From assembly GCF_016920785.2 (NCBI RefSeq), contig NW_024609839.1, positions 8,210,196 to 8,274,195 on the forward strand: 64,000 bases of DNA. Direction: 5' to 3'. Of the stretch, positions 22,860 to 32,872 are shown piece by piece. Source of the DNA: Ixodes scapularis. Taxonomy: Eukaryota; Arthropoda; Arachnida; Ixodida; Ixodidae. The first letter of the stretch is position 1; every line of letters starts with the position of its first letter. The notes beneath the pieces were generated by a model. It made no database searches and was not told the DNA's origin. It was given only the letters and a program-made list of their open reading frames with translations. A program made the position numbers and the translations under genes.

Positions 22860-23189
22860 TCAGGTCTCAGTGTCCTCACCGGTTGTGGCAACCTACATCT
22901 TGGCCTTAGCCCACGGTATACGTCATTCTTGGCCTCTGCAAGCCAGATAACAGAGTTCCTTTGGGGGACCTACATTCCTCACGTGAAAAGTCTCCGTACA
23001 CACGGGACACCGTGGAAAGGCGAGTCTGTCTCTCTACTAGGGGATGTAGCTCTCTCAGAAGGCATACGTTCAGTCCTCGAGCACGGCCCGAAATTTTGCA
23101 CAGAACCTAAAGAGAGAGATGAAAACGTGGTTGAAAACATCCAAGACATTGCTGCCAAAGCCCAAAAAGATGTCATCAACAAACACTAG
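22860..23189 (+). pseudogene. PLE N-terminal region
   Basis: The frame ending at 23189 reads ALSEGIRSVLEHGPKFCTEP and then AAKAQKD. The LSxGVRSVLxxGPKFCxEP block is a conserved N-terminal signature upstream of the RT in many Penelope-like proteins. It ends at a stop and the next coding segment is in a decayed stretch to 23400. Confidence 0.7.
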
Positions 23190-23399
23190 GAGCTTCAATG
23201 TTTCCCAGATTGTTAAAACAATTTCGACAAAATGATTTATGCCTACTCTATTCCGACAAGAAAGGAGGATTTGTAGCGTCATCAAAAAATGTGTTCCTTG
23301 AAAAACTCACAAGGCCATTGATAAGTCTTTCAACTGCTTGAGGGGATAGAAGGCCAAAACGGTGAAGGCAAAAACACTCCAGTGATCTAAGTCCATAGG

Positions 23400-24053
23400 A
23401 TGGACTTAGATCAGTTGAGGAAGCAGATCGCAGCTGCCAAAAATGACCAATTGCAAATGTTTTTTACTGCTAAAACACACAACGAAGGTTGCCCTTTTCG
23501 CGTAATAGTTACTGAAAAGGGTTCGTGGCAGGGTTCTATGTTTCGTTTTTTGTTACGTAACCTCAGCACCCTTATATTGAATGACCCTTTCTTAATTGTC
23601 AAGTCAGAGGCAGTAATTCAATATCTAACACAAGATGCGATGAAAGTAAAGCTCGGGCTTTCTCTGGACGTGGAGGACCTATTCTACTCTGTACCACATG
23701 AGGGCATGTTTGATGCGGCAGGCGCTTGCATCGAGATTAATGGCAACGTGGCCTTTCAAAACCAATGTGGGGTACCAGTAGAGTCCTTCCTGGAACTTTT
23801 AAAATTTTGCCTTACATCTACCGCTGTTATGTTCAACAACTATTTTTATGTACAAAAGGAAGGCATTTGCATAGAATCCTGTGTTGCCCCAGTACTATGT
23901 CACATTTTTCTTTCCCAGCGTGACTGCGACATATCCCAGAACTTTCCCAACAACCTGGTGACACGTGTCCTTAGATATGTGGATGATTACCTCATACTCC
24001 TGCATAAAAGACCTGCCCAACTTCAGTCAGTGAGTCAGCACCATCCAGTCTAA
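23400..24053 (+). pseudogene. PLE reverse transcriptase domain
   Basis: The 217-codon frame has QMFFTAKTHNEGCPFRVIV, LGLSLDVEDLFYSVPH (motif A, catalytic Asp in DVED), GICIESCVAPVLCHIF (motif B-like) and RYVDDYLILL with the catalytic YVDD at 23976-23987. These blocks are those of PLE RTs, which are related to telomerase RT. The frame shifts at about 24050; the thumb (FCEPAKGLKFTYELHTDSKL, FLALQLLFAENHTCWTY) continues decayed to 24230. The motif B region has Asp-to-His in the CDIF position. Inactive because of the break to the GIY-YIG part. Confidence 0.85.
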
Positions 24054-24232
24054 CTTCTGTGAACCGGCCAAGGGATTGAAATTTACATATGAACTACACA
24101 CCGACAGTAAGCTTCAATTCCTTGCTCTCCAACTTCTCTTTGCAGAGAACCATACGTGTTGGACTTACCACGGTCTAAGAAACGACCTCTTCAGTTTGAC
24201 TCGGCCCATTCAAAAATCATGAACGAGGAATT

Positions 24233-25102
24233 GTGCAGAGCTGTTTAAAAGCCGCCTTGCAAAAGTCCTGCAAACATACAGCCAGAAAGAGCTTTGATTC
24301 ACAAGTTCCAAGACTACAAGAGTCAGGGTATCCAAATTCTTTGTTATTTGAGGGCGCATTTAGCCTGGCAACTCCCAATGAAAGAAGAACAAGAAGTACT
24401 GAGAGAAGAACACGTTCAACAGTGGTTCCTTACATTCACAAAATATCGCATAACTTGAAGCAGATAGCTTCAAGATATGACATACAAGTGGTACTCTCAG
24501 CCCCGGATAAACTTAAGAGGCTTTGTTCGAAAATCAATAGACCTCCACAAACTTATAGTCTATGCACAATTCATCATAAACATAAGTACGTGAATTGCGA
24601 CGTCAATGTGGTCTACGAAATTCCGTGCTCATGTGGGAGTGCGTACGTCGAACAAACAGGCCGTTGTGTCAACGTGCGAATACGAGAGCATGCCTTGGCT
24701 CTTCAGTCATCACCATGTGGACATCTCGCCATCCATATCAGAGACTGCGCCTGCGCCCCTGTGCTCAATCAGACTAAAGTCCTCAAGCGCAATCCCAACA
24801 AGAGCACAAGATGGATCTATGACGCTAAAAGTATCATGACTCACGGGACCAAGTGCATAAGTGCGCCCTCTGACGCCCTCTCAAGGCAGCAATATCTAGA
24901 CAATTTTTCTCAAAATCTAGCGGGTAAAAAAATAGTTTTTCAATCATTTTTGGGGGGTGATTTAAGTCGATCATTAGTGTCGATTGGAGTGTCTTTTTTT
25001 CTGAGTTTCATCGCATTTGTCACTTCGTTCGCCTCTTTCACGACCATTAGTGAAGATTTTCGTCGCATTTGCCACTTCCTTTACCTCTTTCACGATACAT
25101 AG
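24233..25102 (+). pseudogene. PLE connector and GIY-YIG endonuclease domain
   Basis: The 289-codon frame includes the connector (VPYIHKISHNLKQIASRYDI, then LSAPDKLKRLCSKI) and a GIY-YIG nuclease: NVVYEIPCSCGSAYVEQTGRC with VYEI and AYVEQ in the GIY and YIG positions, then NVRIREHALA and a late Cys/His cluster (HLAIHIRDCACAP). In PLEs this domain cuts the target DNA. Gly of YIG/YVGQ is Glu here (YVEQ). The C-terminal tail contains a long extra FVTSFASFTT-like stretch after the usual end. Upstream frame break at 24053-24233. Confidence 0.85.
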
Positions 25103-25119
25103 AGTAATTACCTAGTTGT

Positions 25120-25181
25120 GAGTAGCGTTTGTTCCTATCTTTGTCTCCTTCCTGTATTGTGTTTGCGCTACATTGTAATTA
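25120..25181 (+). repeat. PLE terminal direct repeat, 3' copy
   Basis: Second copy of the direct repeat, just after the GIY-YIG stop codon at 25102. Together with the 5' copy it gives the element borders. Confidence 0.75.
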
Positions 25182-26110
25182 TGCTGCTCAGAATATTACT
25201 TTGTGTCTCTCAGTTGCGCATAAAATCCGACTTATTTTTTCTACTCAAGTTGAATGCTAAGGAAAAGCAATAGTAATGAGAGACGGCCAAGTACGGAGAG
25301 TAGAGAGAAAAAAAAAAAGACGTGCCTTTTTTTTACTCTCTCGCTCTTTTTTTCGCTCCCCCTGAGATCGGGTAGGCTATCGATTGACACCTTCATTAGC
25401 CTGACGCAGGATCGCGGCTGGGCGGACAGGCGTTCGAACCTTTGAAAGATTGCCCCCGCGGCAGCCATTTCCCGTTGCGGGAAATGACGCCGACAACGCG
25501 GCCTCCGGTTCCCTTTCTCTCTCTGTTTCGTTTTTTTTTTTCGTCTTAACGCATTTTTTTGTAGAAGCCGTTGTGTCGGAGTTAGCGTTGGGCTGGAAGA
25601 CATACTCGGGATACCCTTTAGAGATTGAATAACAGTAGTGTCCAATCTTCGAAGGAACTGTGTCGATTGGAACCGTTCTATTCTACTCTTGTCTAACGGG
25701 AAGGGCAACTCTATGGTCACTGAGAGCTTAGGAAAGGCGAGGTATGGCGAGCTCTGCAGCCAATGAGAGAACGACATTAAGAATGTTGAAGATAGCGAGG
25801 GAAGATCATTAACAAAACAAGCCACGCCCCGTGTTTCCTAAGCTGTCAAGGGATTGACGAAAGAGGGAGTAAGCAGGTGAGCTGCGGATGTTGCACATAT
25901 TTAAAAAAAAGAAGAAAAACTTGAAACAACGGACAAAAAAGGGGACAAACACAAGTCTTAAATTATTTCAGACGTAGTGTGTTTGTCCCCTTCTTCGTCC
26001 GGCGACTCCGGTTTTCATTTTTTTATAATATGTGTCAATGGGCTGCACAATGCAAACATTACTTTGTACCACAGTGGTAAGTTGGGCTTGTTGGCGCAGC
26101 AATGTAAAAG
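25182..26110. other. No recognisable gene; CpG patch and short inverted repeat
   Basis: A GC-rich patch at 25440-25510 and lysine-coding A-runs make long chance frames on the minus strand (25241-25825) without motifs. At 25940-25997 a short inverted repeat (GGGGACAAACAC ... GTGTGTTTGTCCCC, loop about 30 nt) resembles sequences often seen at PLE ends. Confidence 0.45.
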
Positions 26111-26111
26111 G

Positions 26112-26450
26112 GCGAAAACGGCGCGAAAAACAACACGACCAGAGAAGTTGTGAATACAGAGCTCTGACTTTTGACTGTTTATTTTTAAACGAAGACGCCC
26201 ACCGTCGTGGTAAATAGGCTAAAAGGCAACGTTTCGCACTACATGTTTATTTGACAACTTCATATGACTACGAACTTGCGTTTATTGGGCACTTTTCGAC
26301 GTGATGGTCACGTGACGCGATACGACGACTTTGATTGCATGTGACCACGCCGGTAGGAGTCGTTTTTCAAAATAAACAGTTGAAAGTCAGCCTTGTGTGC
26401 GTTTCCACCTTCTGTTTCCGTGTCGTTTTTCACGCTGTTTTTACCCTTTT
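26112..26450. repeat. Inverted pair of PLE-like 3' ends
   Basis: The segment 26360-26450 (ATAAACAGTTGAAAGTCAG, then CGTGTCGTTTTTCACGCTG) matches the complement of 26112-26200. It also resembles the PLE 3' end at 54105-54200 (ATCAGTTGAAAGTTAGC ... CCCCGTCTTTAAAGCG). Two tails facing outward with a 160-bp centre suggest a head-to-head 5'-truncated PLE insertion. No coding is left in the centre. Confidence 0.5.
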
Positions 26451-26984
26451 ACATTGGTCTGTACACCTTGTGTGAATTAAATCTCTACTACACTGTCGCT
26501 TAACCAAACAATGCGCTGCAAACGAAAGAAACACACAAAAAAACATTCCGATATAAAACTTTAATTAGTTTCTTAAAAAAATTTCTCCCAAAAATATAAA
26601 GCAAGCACTGTATACGCGCATTTGCGATCATTAGTAGTACACTTTATACCGAGCTGGAATTGAAAATTGCAACTAATATCAGCACTGTAAGCGACGTATT
26701 TTTTACATTACGGGTGGAACCAGCAGAATGATGAAGGAAGAAGAAACAGAAACTGTCGAACTTGCAAATGCTAACCAAAGCTTGAGCAAGCCAGCATCAT
26801 AGCGCACCATAAAAACCAGCTTGTAAGGAAGAAGTTGGTAGGCCTTGGCTAGAGACAACGAAGAAGAAAACTGTTTAAGCTGCGCATCAATAATCCTGCA
26901 ACTCCAAGAAAAGATCTTTCTGAAGAGCGCCCTCCTTCCTAGTTATAAATAAAAGTTACAAAAAACACGATTAAAAAATTTATA
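26451..26984. other. No recognisable gene
   Basis: AT-rich; a GAAGAAGAAAC-rich stretch near 26730-26870 has no supported frame. Confidence 0.4.
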
Positions 26985-27120
26985 CGTATAGTATTTAATA
27001 GAAGAGAAGGACGATTTATTAAAATAGTTGGTAGTTTAGTGTTTGGTTTTCTTTTCTGTTTCTCCTTCCCTCATTGTTCAGCTCTGTGCTACCGTAATGT
27101 ATTATAACCAAGTAGCTTAA
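26985..27120 (+). repeat. Possible PLE terminal-repeat remnant
   Basis: The stretch GATTTATTAAAATAGTTGGT ... CTCCTTCCCTCATTGTTCAG ... GCTACCGTAATGTATTATAA aligns by eye with the PLE terminal repeat and its flank at 22530-22590 (CTCCCTCCTGTGTTGT ... GCTACATTGTAATGATAC) and with the PLE end at 32780-32850. Diverged, so only a probable call. Confidence 0.4.
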
Positions 27121-27726
27121 GTCACCCCCACAGTGACTTATTTTTCGCGGGCTCAATATTTCGCGATTTTGTTCAAAGCTGAAATTTTAAAATAATTCGC
27201 GGGATCTAATGTTAGCGACGCGCAGGTATCTCAACATAGATTTCAATGTGTTTACATTTTACCGGGATTGTAAGTGGGACATATTTTTGGCGAATTGTAG
27301 GCAATTAGCGAAATTCCCGAAAATGAGGTCCTGGCAAAAATGGAGTCGTTTACTGTATATTAATATGACTAGTTTTTTGGCATGAAAATAACTAAGATCC
27401 ATGAACCCGCTTGTAATGCGCATATGAAATATTTGCAAAATAGAGCTAAAATGACAAATCTCGGGGACAAACTGAGATCGATGATGACTCTTCCAATAAT
27501 CAATGAAACAATCAATGCAAGACGCCCGTCCCCCATTCGACGACTCTACAACTTAATGAATCGGGGTTGATAAATTATTTAATCTCGCAAGAAGGAATAC
27601 CTTGTCCCACAATCAAAGCGTCTAGTCGCTGTAATGAAGATCGGTAAAACAAAAGTATGTGTTTCAAAACAGTGAACAAGATGATTAAGTTTTGAATGAT
27701 GAACATCTACTTTTTGTCCGACTTAC
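27121..27726. other. No recognisable gene; possible MITE
   Basis: Contains repeated TCGCGGG/TTCGCGATTT and GGCGAATTG words and ends near TTTACTGTAT (27350-27357). This is similar in style to the small element at 47129-47264, but the ends could not be paired with confidence. Confidence 0.35.
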
Positions 27727-27738
27727 CAGTTGCAAAAA
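27727..27738 (+). repeat. Target site duplication, 5' copy
   Basis: CAGTTGCAAAAA; identical 12-mer at 36758-36769. Confidence 0.85.
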
Positions 27739-28285
27739 TCCCGCAGGGGGCACCTGTGACAGCAGGTGTTTGGTAAATGGCGCCTCCACGGACCCCGAGC
27801 CATGCGGGTTCGCCCACCCACGTATGACTGTGCGTGGCTTTCCTGTGTCCGAGGAAAAGGGCATCCTGGTGGTTGAGTCAAGCCCGGCGTACGTTTGGAC
27901 CCTTCGGGGCCCCCCGGGTGATGCAATACACCACTTCGGCCCCTGCCTCTCGTAGACGGGAGTCCCGGTAAGGCCCGGCCAGGATGATTCAGTCTAGTTG
28001 CCTTTTCTTCTACTATCCCCTCCGATCTTTCACTTTTACCTGTCCTGTTTCCTTCATTTCTTTCTCATTTCTCTTGCTTCTTTTTCTCCCTTCTTTGGAG
28101 GCAAGGGCTAACCTTGGGTGGAACTAGATACTCTCGTCTTAACCACACTTGGTTATAGCGTCTTGGTAGCACTGGCAGAGCAGCATTCTCAGACAAGCCT
28201 GTACTGTTATGAGGCGTTGCCTGTCCCCTTGGTGGACTCCGTGGTGGGTGGTGCGCCACAGGTGCCCAAGTTTTTTTTACTTTTT
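27739..28285 (+). promoter_or_regulatory. 5' UTR / probable internal promoter of the I-like LINE
   Basis: GC-rich leader upstream of ORF1, starting right after the 5' TSD copy and running to the ATG at 28286. Because the copy is full length at its 5' end, this leader should include the element's own internal promoter, as in other I-group LINEs. That is inference from family behaviour; no defined promoter motif was proved. Confidence 0.55.
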
Positions 28286-29494
28286 ATGGCTGCCCCTCCC
28301 AAACTAAAACCCGGTTCGTGGCGACTAGGCAAGCGCCTGCGCCCCGAACCTCTTGTCATAGCTAGAGTCTAAATCAGACATGTTTACGAAGTTCTTCGTA
28401 CTTCATTCAGAAAATGACCTGCGTCCAATGTCTAAGCTCTCGCCTTTTGCTGTTGCGAAAGTCCTTGACTCGTGCCTTGGAGACGATTACAATGCAAAAA
28501 ACTGTATTCCGGAGACCTGCTTGTGTAAGTAAACTCGAAGAAACAAAGCATTGCCTTGCTCACCTTGAACACCATTGGAGATGTAAAAGTCACAGTGTCT
28601 CCTCACCGCACCCTAAACACCATTCGTGGGGTCATCTCTTAGGACGACCTCCTGCACAGCAGCGAAGAAGAGATCATTGAAGGCCTCCGCTCGTCTGGAG
28701 TAGTTGCCGTAAAGAGGGCCATGTTCCGGAAGATGAACCAGAAACTCCCACTAAACATCTCATAGTCACCTTCGAGCGTCATTGTCTCCCTGCTTCTGTA
28801 AAGGCTGACTACATAAACTGACGCGTCCGGCCGTATATCCCAAACCCCCAAAGGTTCTTTAGGTGCCAGCGGTTTGGGCACGACTCGCGCAGCTGCCGTG
28901 GAAGAGACACATGCGCAAAATTTAGGAGCACGGAGCATGTAGCTGATCTGTGCGAAATCTCACTGTTTGTGCAAACTGTAAGAGACCCCATCCAGCATAC
29001 TCACGTGCATGCCCTCTGTGGAAGCAGGAGAAAGAGATCTTGACTATCAAAACAAAAGAAAACGTCAGCTACCCAGAGGCCAAGAAATGCTACTCGTTTC
29101 AATCATTGGGCTCCTATGCTGATACCGTGCGCCGGGGACCTGCACGGCCAACAGCTACAACGGGAACACAGACGTCCTTGGACGGTTTGAGTGACCCTTT
29201 TTTGTCCCCCTCAACCTCAGCAGGAGCGGTGCTGACAGCTCCGCCCTCGGACCGAAAGGTAGATGCCGGTCCGTCGGAATCCACTAAAACCAACCACAGG
29301 GGACTGTGCTTTGTGCACCCCCCGCATCCCAGCCACCTAAAGGCCGTGGTCTCTCTCGTGCCACTGGTGGCTCCCGTATACCTGTCCAGCCGCCTGGGCT
29401 GGTGAACCCTATGGGTCTTCCAGCAGCGGCTCCAGATGAACCAATGGATGAGAGCGGGCCCCAGTCCCAGGAGGACGGGCCCCACTCTAGTTAA
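28286..29494 (+). pseudogene. I-like LINE ORF1 (gag-like, zinc-knuckle protein)
   Basis: Starts ATGGCTGCCCCTCCC. Broken frames give TLNTIGDVKVTVSPHRTLNT, SSEEEIIEGLRSSGVVAVKR, then RFFRCQRFGHDSRSC (a CCHC knuckle whose first Cys is Phe), TVCANCKRPHPAYSRACPLW and KEILTIKTKENVSYPEAK. It ends in a Pro/Ser-rich tail to the stop at 29494. In I-group LINEs this RNA-binding protein packages the transcript. Stops occur near 28371, 28430, 28640, 28770 and 28820, so it is dead; the last 151 codons (28950-29405) remain open. Confidence 0.85.
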
Positions 29495-29625
29495 GAGTCC
29501 TTACCCTCGGCCACCTGTGATACTACAGGTAGGCCGAAAGATACGTCCAAAAAGAAACATGCACCCCGAATTAACATTGACTACAAAGTTTAGCTAGACA
29601 GTTTCTGAAAAATACCACCTTACAT

Positions 29626-29791
29626 ATGATGGAAGAAGTCCTCCTCAAATGGAACTGTCGAGGATTGCTACATAACTATGATGATGTGTGCCATTTGTTA
29701 GACCATCATCACCCTTCAATCTTTTAAAGGGTGATGATGGGGTAGCAATAGTAGTTCAGCGATCTACTCCATGTGTTGAGGTACCCCTTAA
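29626..29791 (+). pseudogene. I-like LINE ORF2 start, endonuclease N-terminus with internal deletion
   Basis: The ATGs at 29626/29629 start EEVLLKWNCRGLLHNYDDV, the usual first block of the endonuclease. After CHLLDHHHPSIF comes a stop, and the text jumps to DGVAIVVQRSTPCVEVPL, so about 60 codons including the ETW block are missing. The junction is a perfect 13-bp inverted repeat (CATCATCACCCTT ... AAGGGTGATGATG, about 29703-29741), which may have helped the deletion. The frame then runs into the TTAA element and resumes at 31612. Confidence 0.8.
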
Positions 29792-31610
29792 AGGGTAACT
29801 GCAAAGAAAAAAAAGTTTTTTTTTAAACAGCCTAATTGGGACAAGCATGTCACAAAACAAATGTTCCGCGAAAAAAAATATTTTTTTTATCAATATTTAC
29901 GCCACAGGACGTAATTTAGTAGAGTCAGAATTTCTCCACATTTGAAACTCCCGCTCTTTCGACCCCCGCGGAAGAGGAGTACGCCCCGCCCCTCACTCTC
30001 CTTGCGTTGCGGAGTTGAACGACGCAGCGTCTCGACTTCCGGCAAGATCTGGCAACCACGCCAGGCCGTGGTATTTTTTTTGGTTTGACGCGGTTTGCGA
30101 GCACATGCACATGTAGCGAAGACGTGACCGGAGAAGTGCCCCTGTGATGTTCCCGGAAGATGGAAAGTATCGTTCGTAATCGTCGTGCGCGCTTTCAAAG
30201 CGAAGGGAGTCACAGAATCCACGAGTGCGCAACCACAAGCCAAGGTTCACGACAGCGCTGCGTTGGTTTCGGCGATCTCGTTCCGTTTGGTGCAACACGG
30301 CGATGAGACAGAGCTGAAACGTTTGTGGTGTGTGTAATGCGGTGCTAAGACGGAGCGCAAATTGGTTGTTGTGGGGTTGACGTTCAACCAGTTAAGTCCC
30401 GTCGTCGTCAGCTGATCCAGTCAATCTGGTCCGGGAGGACGCTGGGAGCGTTCTTAAAAGTAAATCTGCCTCGTTCTGTTTCAAAATGTGGAAGTTTCCC
30501 GACGCATTCCGTGAGTAAAAAACTGCGGGCGTTTTCAACAAAATTACTACGTTTTAATTGAACAATGGACTCCGCATTGTTGTCCTAAATCTGCCGTTTT
30601 TATGCTTCGTGTTGGACTGCGTTTGCACAGCGACGTGTTGCATCGTGCGGTGTGAATAAATTTGGGCACGATTTCGTACCTGCCTACAGATGCATGAACT
30701 GAGACCATTTTTATGTAGTGGACATAGTGCTTTCTTTATTTTCTGTCTAGTCGCGGACGTTAGGTGCACACGGGGCGAATCTCGACGGCCTCCAGAGCGA
30801 TATGACGAGAACGTAACTGGACACGTTTGTCGCTACGCGAACGCCCGATTGCCTCCACCCAAATAGCATTCCTTTCGGGGCGACATGGCTGCTGGAAGGC
30901 TCACTGTCGGGATCACGCATCTAACATCTCCGAAAAGTCAGCATTTGCACGCACAAACAAGCAAAAAAAAAAAAAAAAAAAAAGCACGCTAAGCAAGCAA
31001 AGAGGAAAACGAAAGAACCGCGCTATGAAAGCCAAAACCCCGCGTCGCTTCCTATCACTAACACCTGCGACAGCTGCTAAACACACACTACTTCACTTCA
31101 AGAAGTCTCACTCAAGCACCTGGGTCAGCACGAAACGACGAAACACTGATCACTTCGGCGAAACGATTAGTCGAGGTAGGCGAGACAGGCGGGAGCAGAC
31201 TTCGGCGGCCATGAAAGATGGCGAAGCTTTTGTTTGTATGAATCCAAACGGAAGTGCCCGTCTTGTAAACCTTTTGTAAAGAATAATAACTCTCATCGCA
31301 TGGGTTATTCTTTAAACGTAAAAATATGCCGCTCAAAAGGAAAGTGCAACGAATAACAAAGGTTTAACAACCAAGATCTAAGCTGTCAATCAAACTCTTA
31401 GCCAATGAGAACCTTTTGGGATTGACGTCACATAATCACAACTTCGTGGCGCGCGATTTAAAACGGGCGAAATAGCCGCAAACTAAAATCAGTCTCACGC
31501 AATAAATATTGCTGTAAAAGATGTTTTTTCTCGCGGAAAAATTGTTTTTTGACATGCTTGTCCCAATTAGGCTATTTAAAAAAAAACTTTTTTTTCTTTG
31601 CAGTTACCCT
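29792..31610. mobile_element. TTAA-flanked DNA element, 1,819 bp (Kolobok- or piggyBac-like TSD)
   Basis: TTAA occurs at 29788-29791 and 31611-31614. The ends AGGGTAACTGCAAAG and its inverted copy start about 110-bp TIRs that share CCTAATTGGGACAAGCATGT. A TTAA duplication is diagnostic of piggyBac and Kolobok superfamilies; the AGGG start does not match the usual CCY start of piggyBac. The inside has a CpG-rich part (29930-30300), an A20 run at about 30963-30982, and chance frames on both strands without a recognisable transposase, so it is probably non-autonomous. Confidence 0.8.
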
Positions 31611-32662
31611 TTAATACAACATTGGAGGCTGTGGCAGTTCGTGTTTTGTCTGACCGCTTGATGACAGTTTGCTCCATTTACATACCTCCTAATCATCCTC
31701 TAACTCGGGACGAACTTCAGGGTCTGTATGACCAACTCCCACGACCAGTTTTAATCCTTGGAGATTTTAATGCTCATAACCCTATATGGGGTAGTGGAAA
31801 ATGTGATACGCGAGGATCAATGATTGAACAATTTATTTCTTCTACGGGATTATGCTTGCTCAACAACTCGCAGGCTACATATTTTAGTGCTCCAACCCGC
31901 TCATACACCTCCATTGACCTGTCGCTTTGTGACCCAACATTGTTCTCTCTCTTCTCATGGGGGGTCAATTCTAACCCATTTGGAAGTGACCATTTTCCCA
32001 TAATTTTAAATCGCATTGGGCGACCGGTTACACTTCCAATGCGAACTCCCCGTTGGAAGTTTGACGAAGCAAACTGGTCAGTCTTTAAACGAGCGTCCCT
32101 TTTAGCGTGCACATCTCCTGAAGGAGATGGAACAATAACAACAAAGAAGCTTCGAACACCCTATGTGGTCCATAGGCTCACCCATAGTTATATCCATTGG
32201 CTCACCCATAGACTAAAAAAGATTGCTGGCCGACAGGGCGTACAGGTCATATGCTCTGCGCCTAATAAGGCATACTTCATGTGCCGGAAGGTTAACAGGG
32301 AGGACAACAACGAAGAGACAGGTTGCAGCACATCCCACAAGAACAGATACACCGCATTCACAAAAAACGTCGTGTACCAGATCCCTTTGTCATGTGGCAA
32401 ATGCTACATTGGTCAAACGGGAAGGTGCATTAACGACAGAACAAGAGAGCACGCAGCGTCAGTGAAGGCCACCACAGCAGCAGGGCACCTCGCGGCCCAT
32501 TGTCGGGTGTGCACATGTGCGCCAAACCTTGCCAGCATTGACATCCTGGCAAAAAATCGCACAAGGGTTGCTCGAGAAATTCTCGAGGCCCTTGCTATTA
32601 ACGCTAAGGGGGATCATTGCGTGAGTGCACCGACAATCGCGCTGCACCAGAAGGAATTGTAA
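31598..32662 (+). CDS. Chimeric open frame: LINE endonuclease fused to PLE GIY-YIG domain (354 codons)
   Basis: One uninterrupted frame runs from the edge of the TTAA element through an APE endonuclease (SIYIPPNHPL, LILGDFNAHNPIWGS, SSTGLCLLNNSQATYF, the catalytic-site block GSDHFPIILN). It continues, through a PLE insertion at about 32139, into a PLE connector and GIY-YIG nuclease (KNVVYQIPLSCGKCYIGQTG, RTREHAASVKATT, HLAAHCRVCTCAP). Both nuclease signatures are intact, including YIGQTG. The ATG at 31598 lies in the transposon TIR and has no known promoter. A 13-bp word GGCTCACCCATAG is repeated at the junction (RLTHSYIHWLTH). It arose by insertion; expression is unproven and it is most likely a fossil. 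Confidence 0.75.
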   Translation: MQLPFNTTLEAVAVRVLSDRLMTVCSIYIPPNHPLTRDELQGLYDQLPRPVLILGDFNAHNPIWGSGKCDTRGSMIEQFISSTGLCLLNNSQATYFSAPTRSYTSIDLSLCDPTLFSLFSWGVNSNPFGSDHFPIILNRIGRPVTLPMRTPRWKFDEANWSVFKRASLLACTSPEGDGTITTKKLRTPYVVHRLTHSYIHWLTHRLKKIAGRQGVQVICSAPNKAYFMCRKVNREDNNEETGCSTSHKNRYTAFTKNVVYQIPLSCGKCYIGQTGRCINDRTREHAASVKATTAAGHLAAHCRVCTCAPNLASIDILAKNRTRVAREILEALAINAKGDHCVSAPTIALHQKEL

Positions 32663-32872
32663 TACCTGCGGAGAGCCGCACACTTGACAGGCACATGAAA
32701 GAAGAGGAAGAGCGGGAGACGAAGGTTCAGATATGGAAGAAGAGGAAGAATCCGTTTAGTTGTACACTATAGAGAAAGAAGATTTTATTAAAAGAGTTGC
32801 TAGTCCAGCGGTGTGTCTGTCTTTTTTGTTCCTCTTTGTGTTTGTGTTCGTAAAACCTTCAGCTGGCACTGT
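32139..32872 (+). mobile_element. 5'-truncated PLE inside the I-like LINE
   Basis: Contains the connector, GIY-YIG domain and 3' UTR of a PLE and ends near GTTGCTAGTCCAGCGG ... TGTGTTTGTGTTCG. The LINE text reads DGTI before it and MNQLAQLQ after it; AACAATAA (32131) and AACAATCA (32873) look like an imperfect 8-bp or longer target duplication. It lacks RT, as expected for a 5'-truncated copy. The GIY-YIG stop codon is at 32660-32662. Confidence 0.8.

Larger units (their letters stand above)
22518..25181 (+). mobile_element. Penelope-like element (PLE) with direct terminal repeats
   Basis: Direct repeats at 22518-22579 and 25120-25181 (GAGTAGCGTTGTTTCCTATC and GAGTAGCGTTTGTTCCTATC ... GCGCTACATTGTAAT) bracket an N-terminal region, an RT with a YVDD box and a GIY-YIG domain, the order typical of PLEs. 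Direct LTR-like terminal repeats are known for Penelope insertions. The frame is broken between the N-terminal part, RT and GIY-YIG, so the copy is not active, but it is nearly full length. It is the best preserved of several PLE pieces here. Confidence 0.85.

Noticed and set aside
25241..25825. 194-codon minus-strand frame
   Set aside because: Contains poly-Lys and poly-Phe from homopolymers, no recognisable domain, and no splice or codon evidence.
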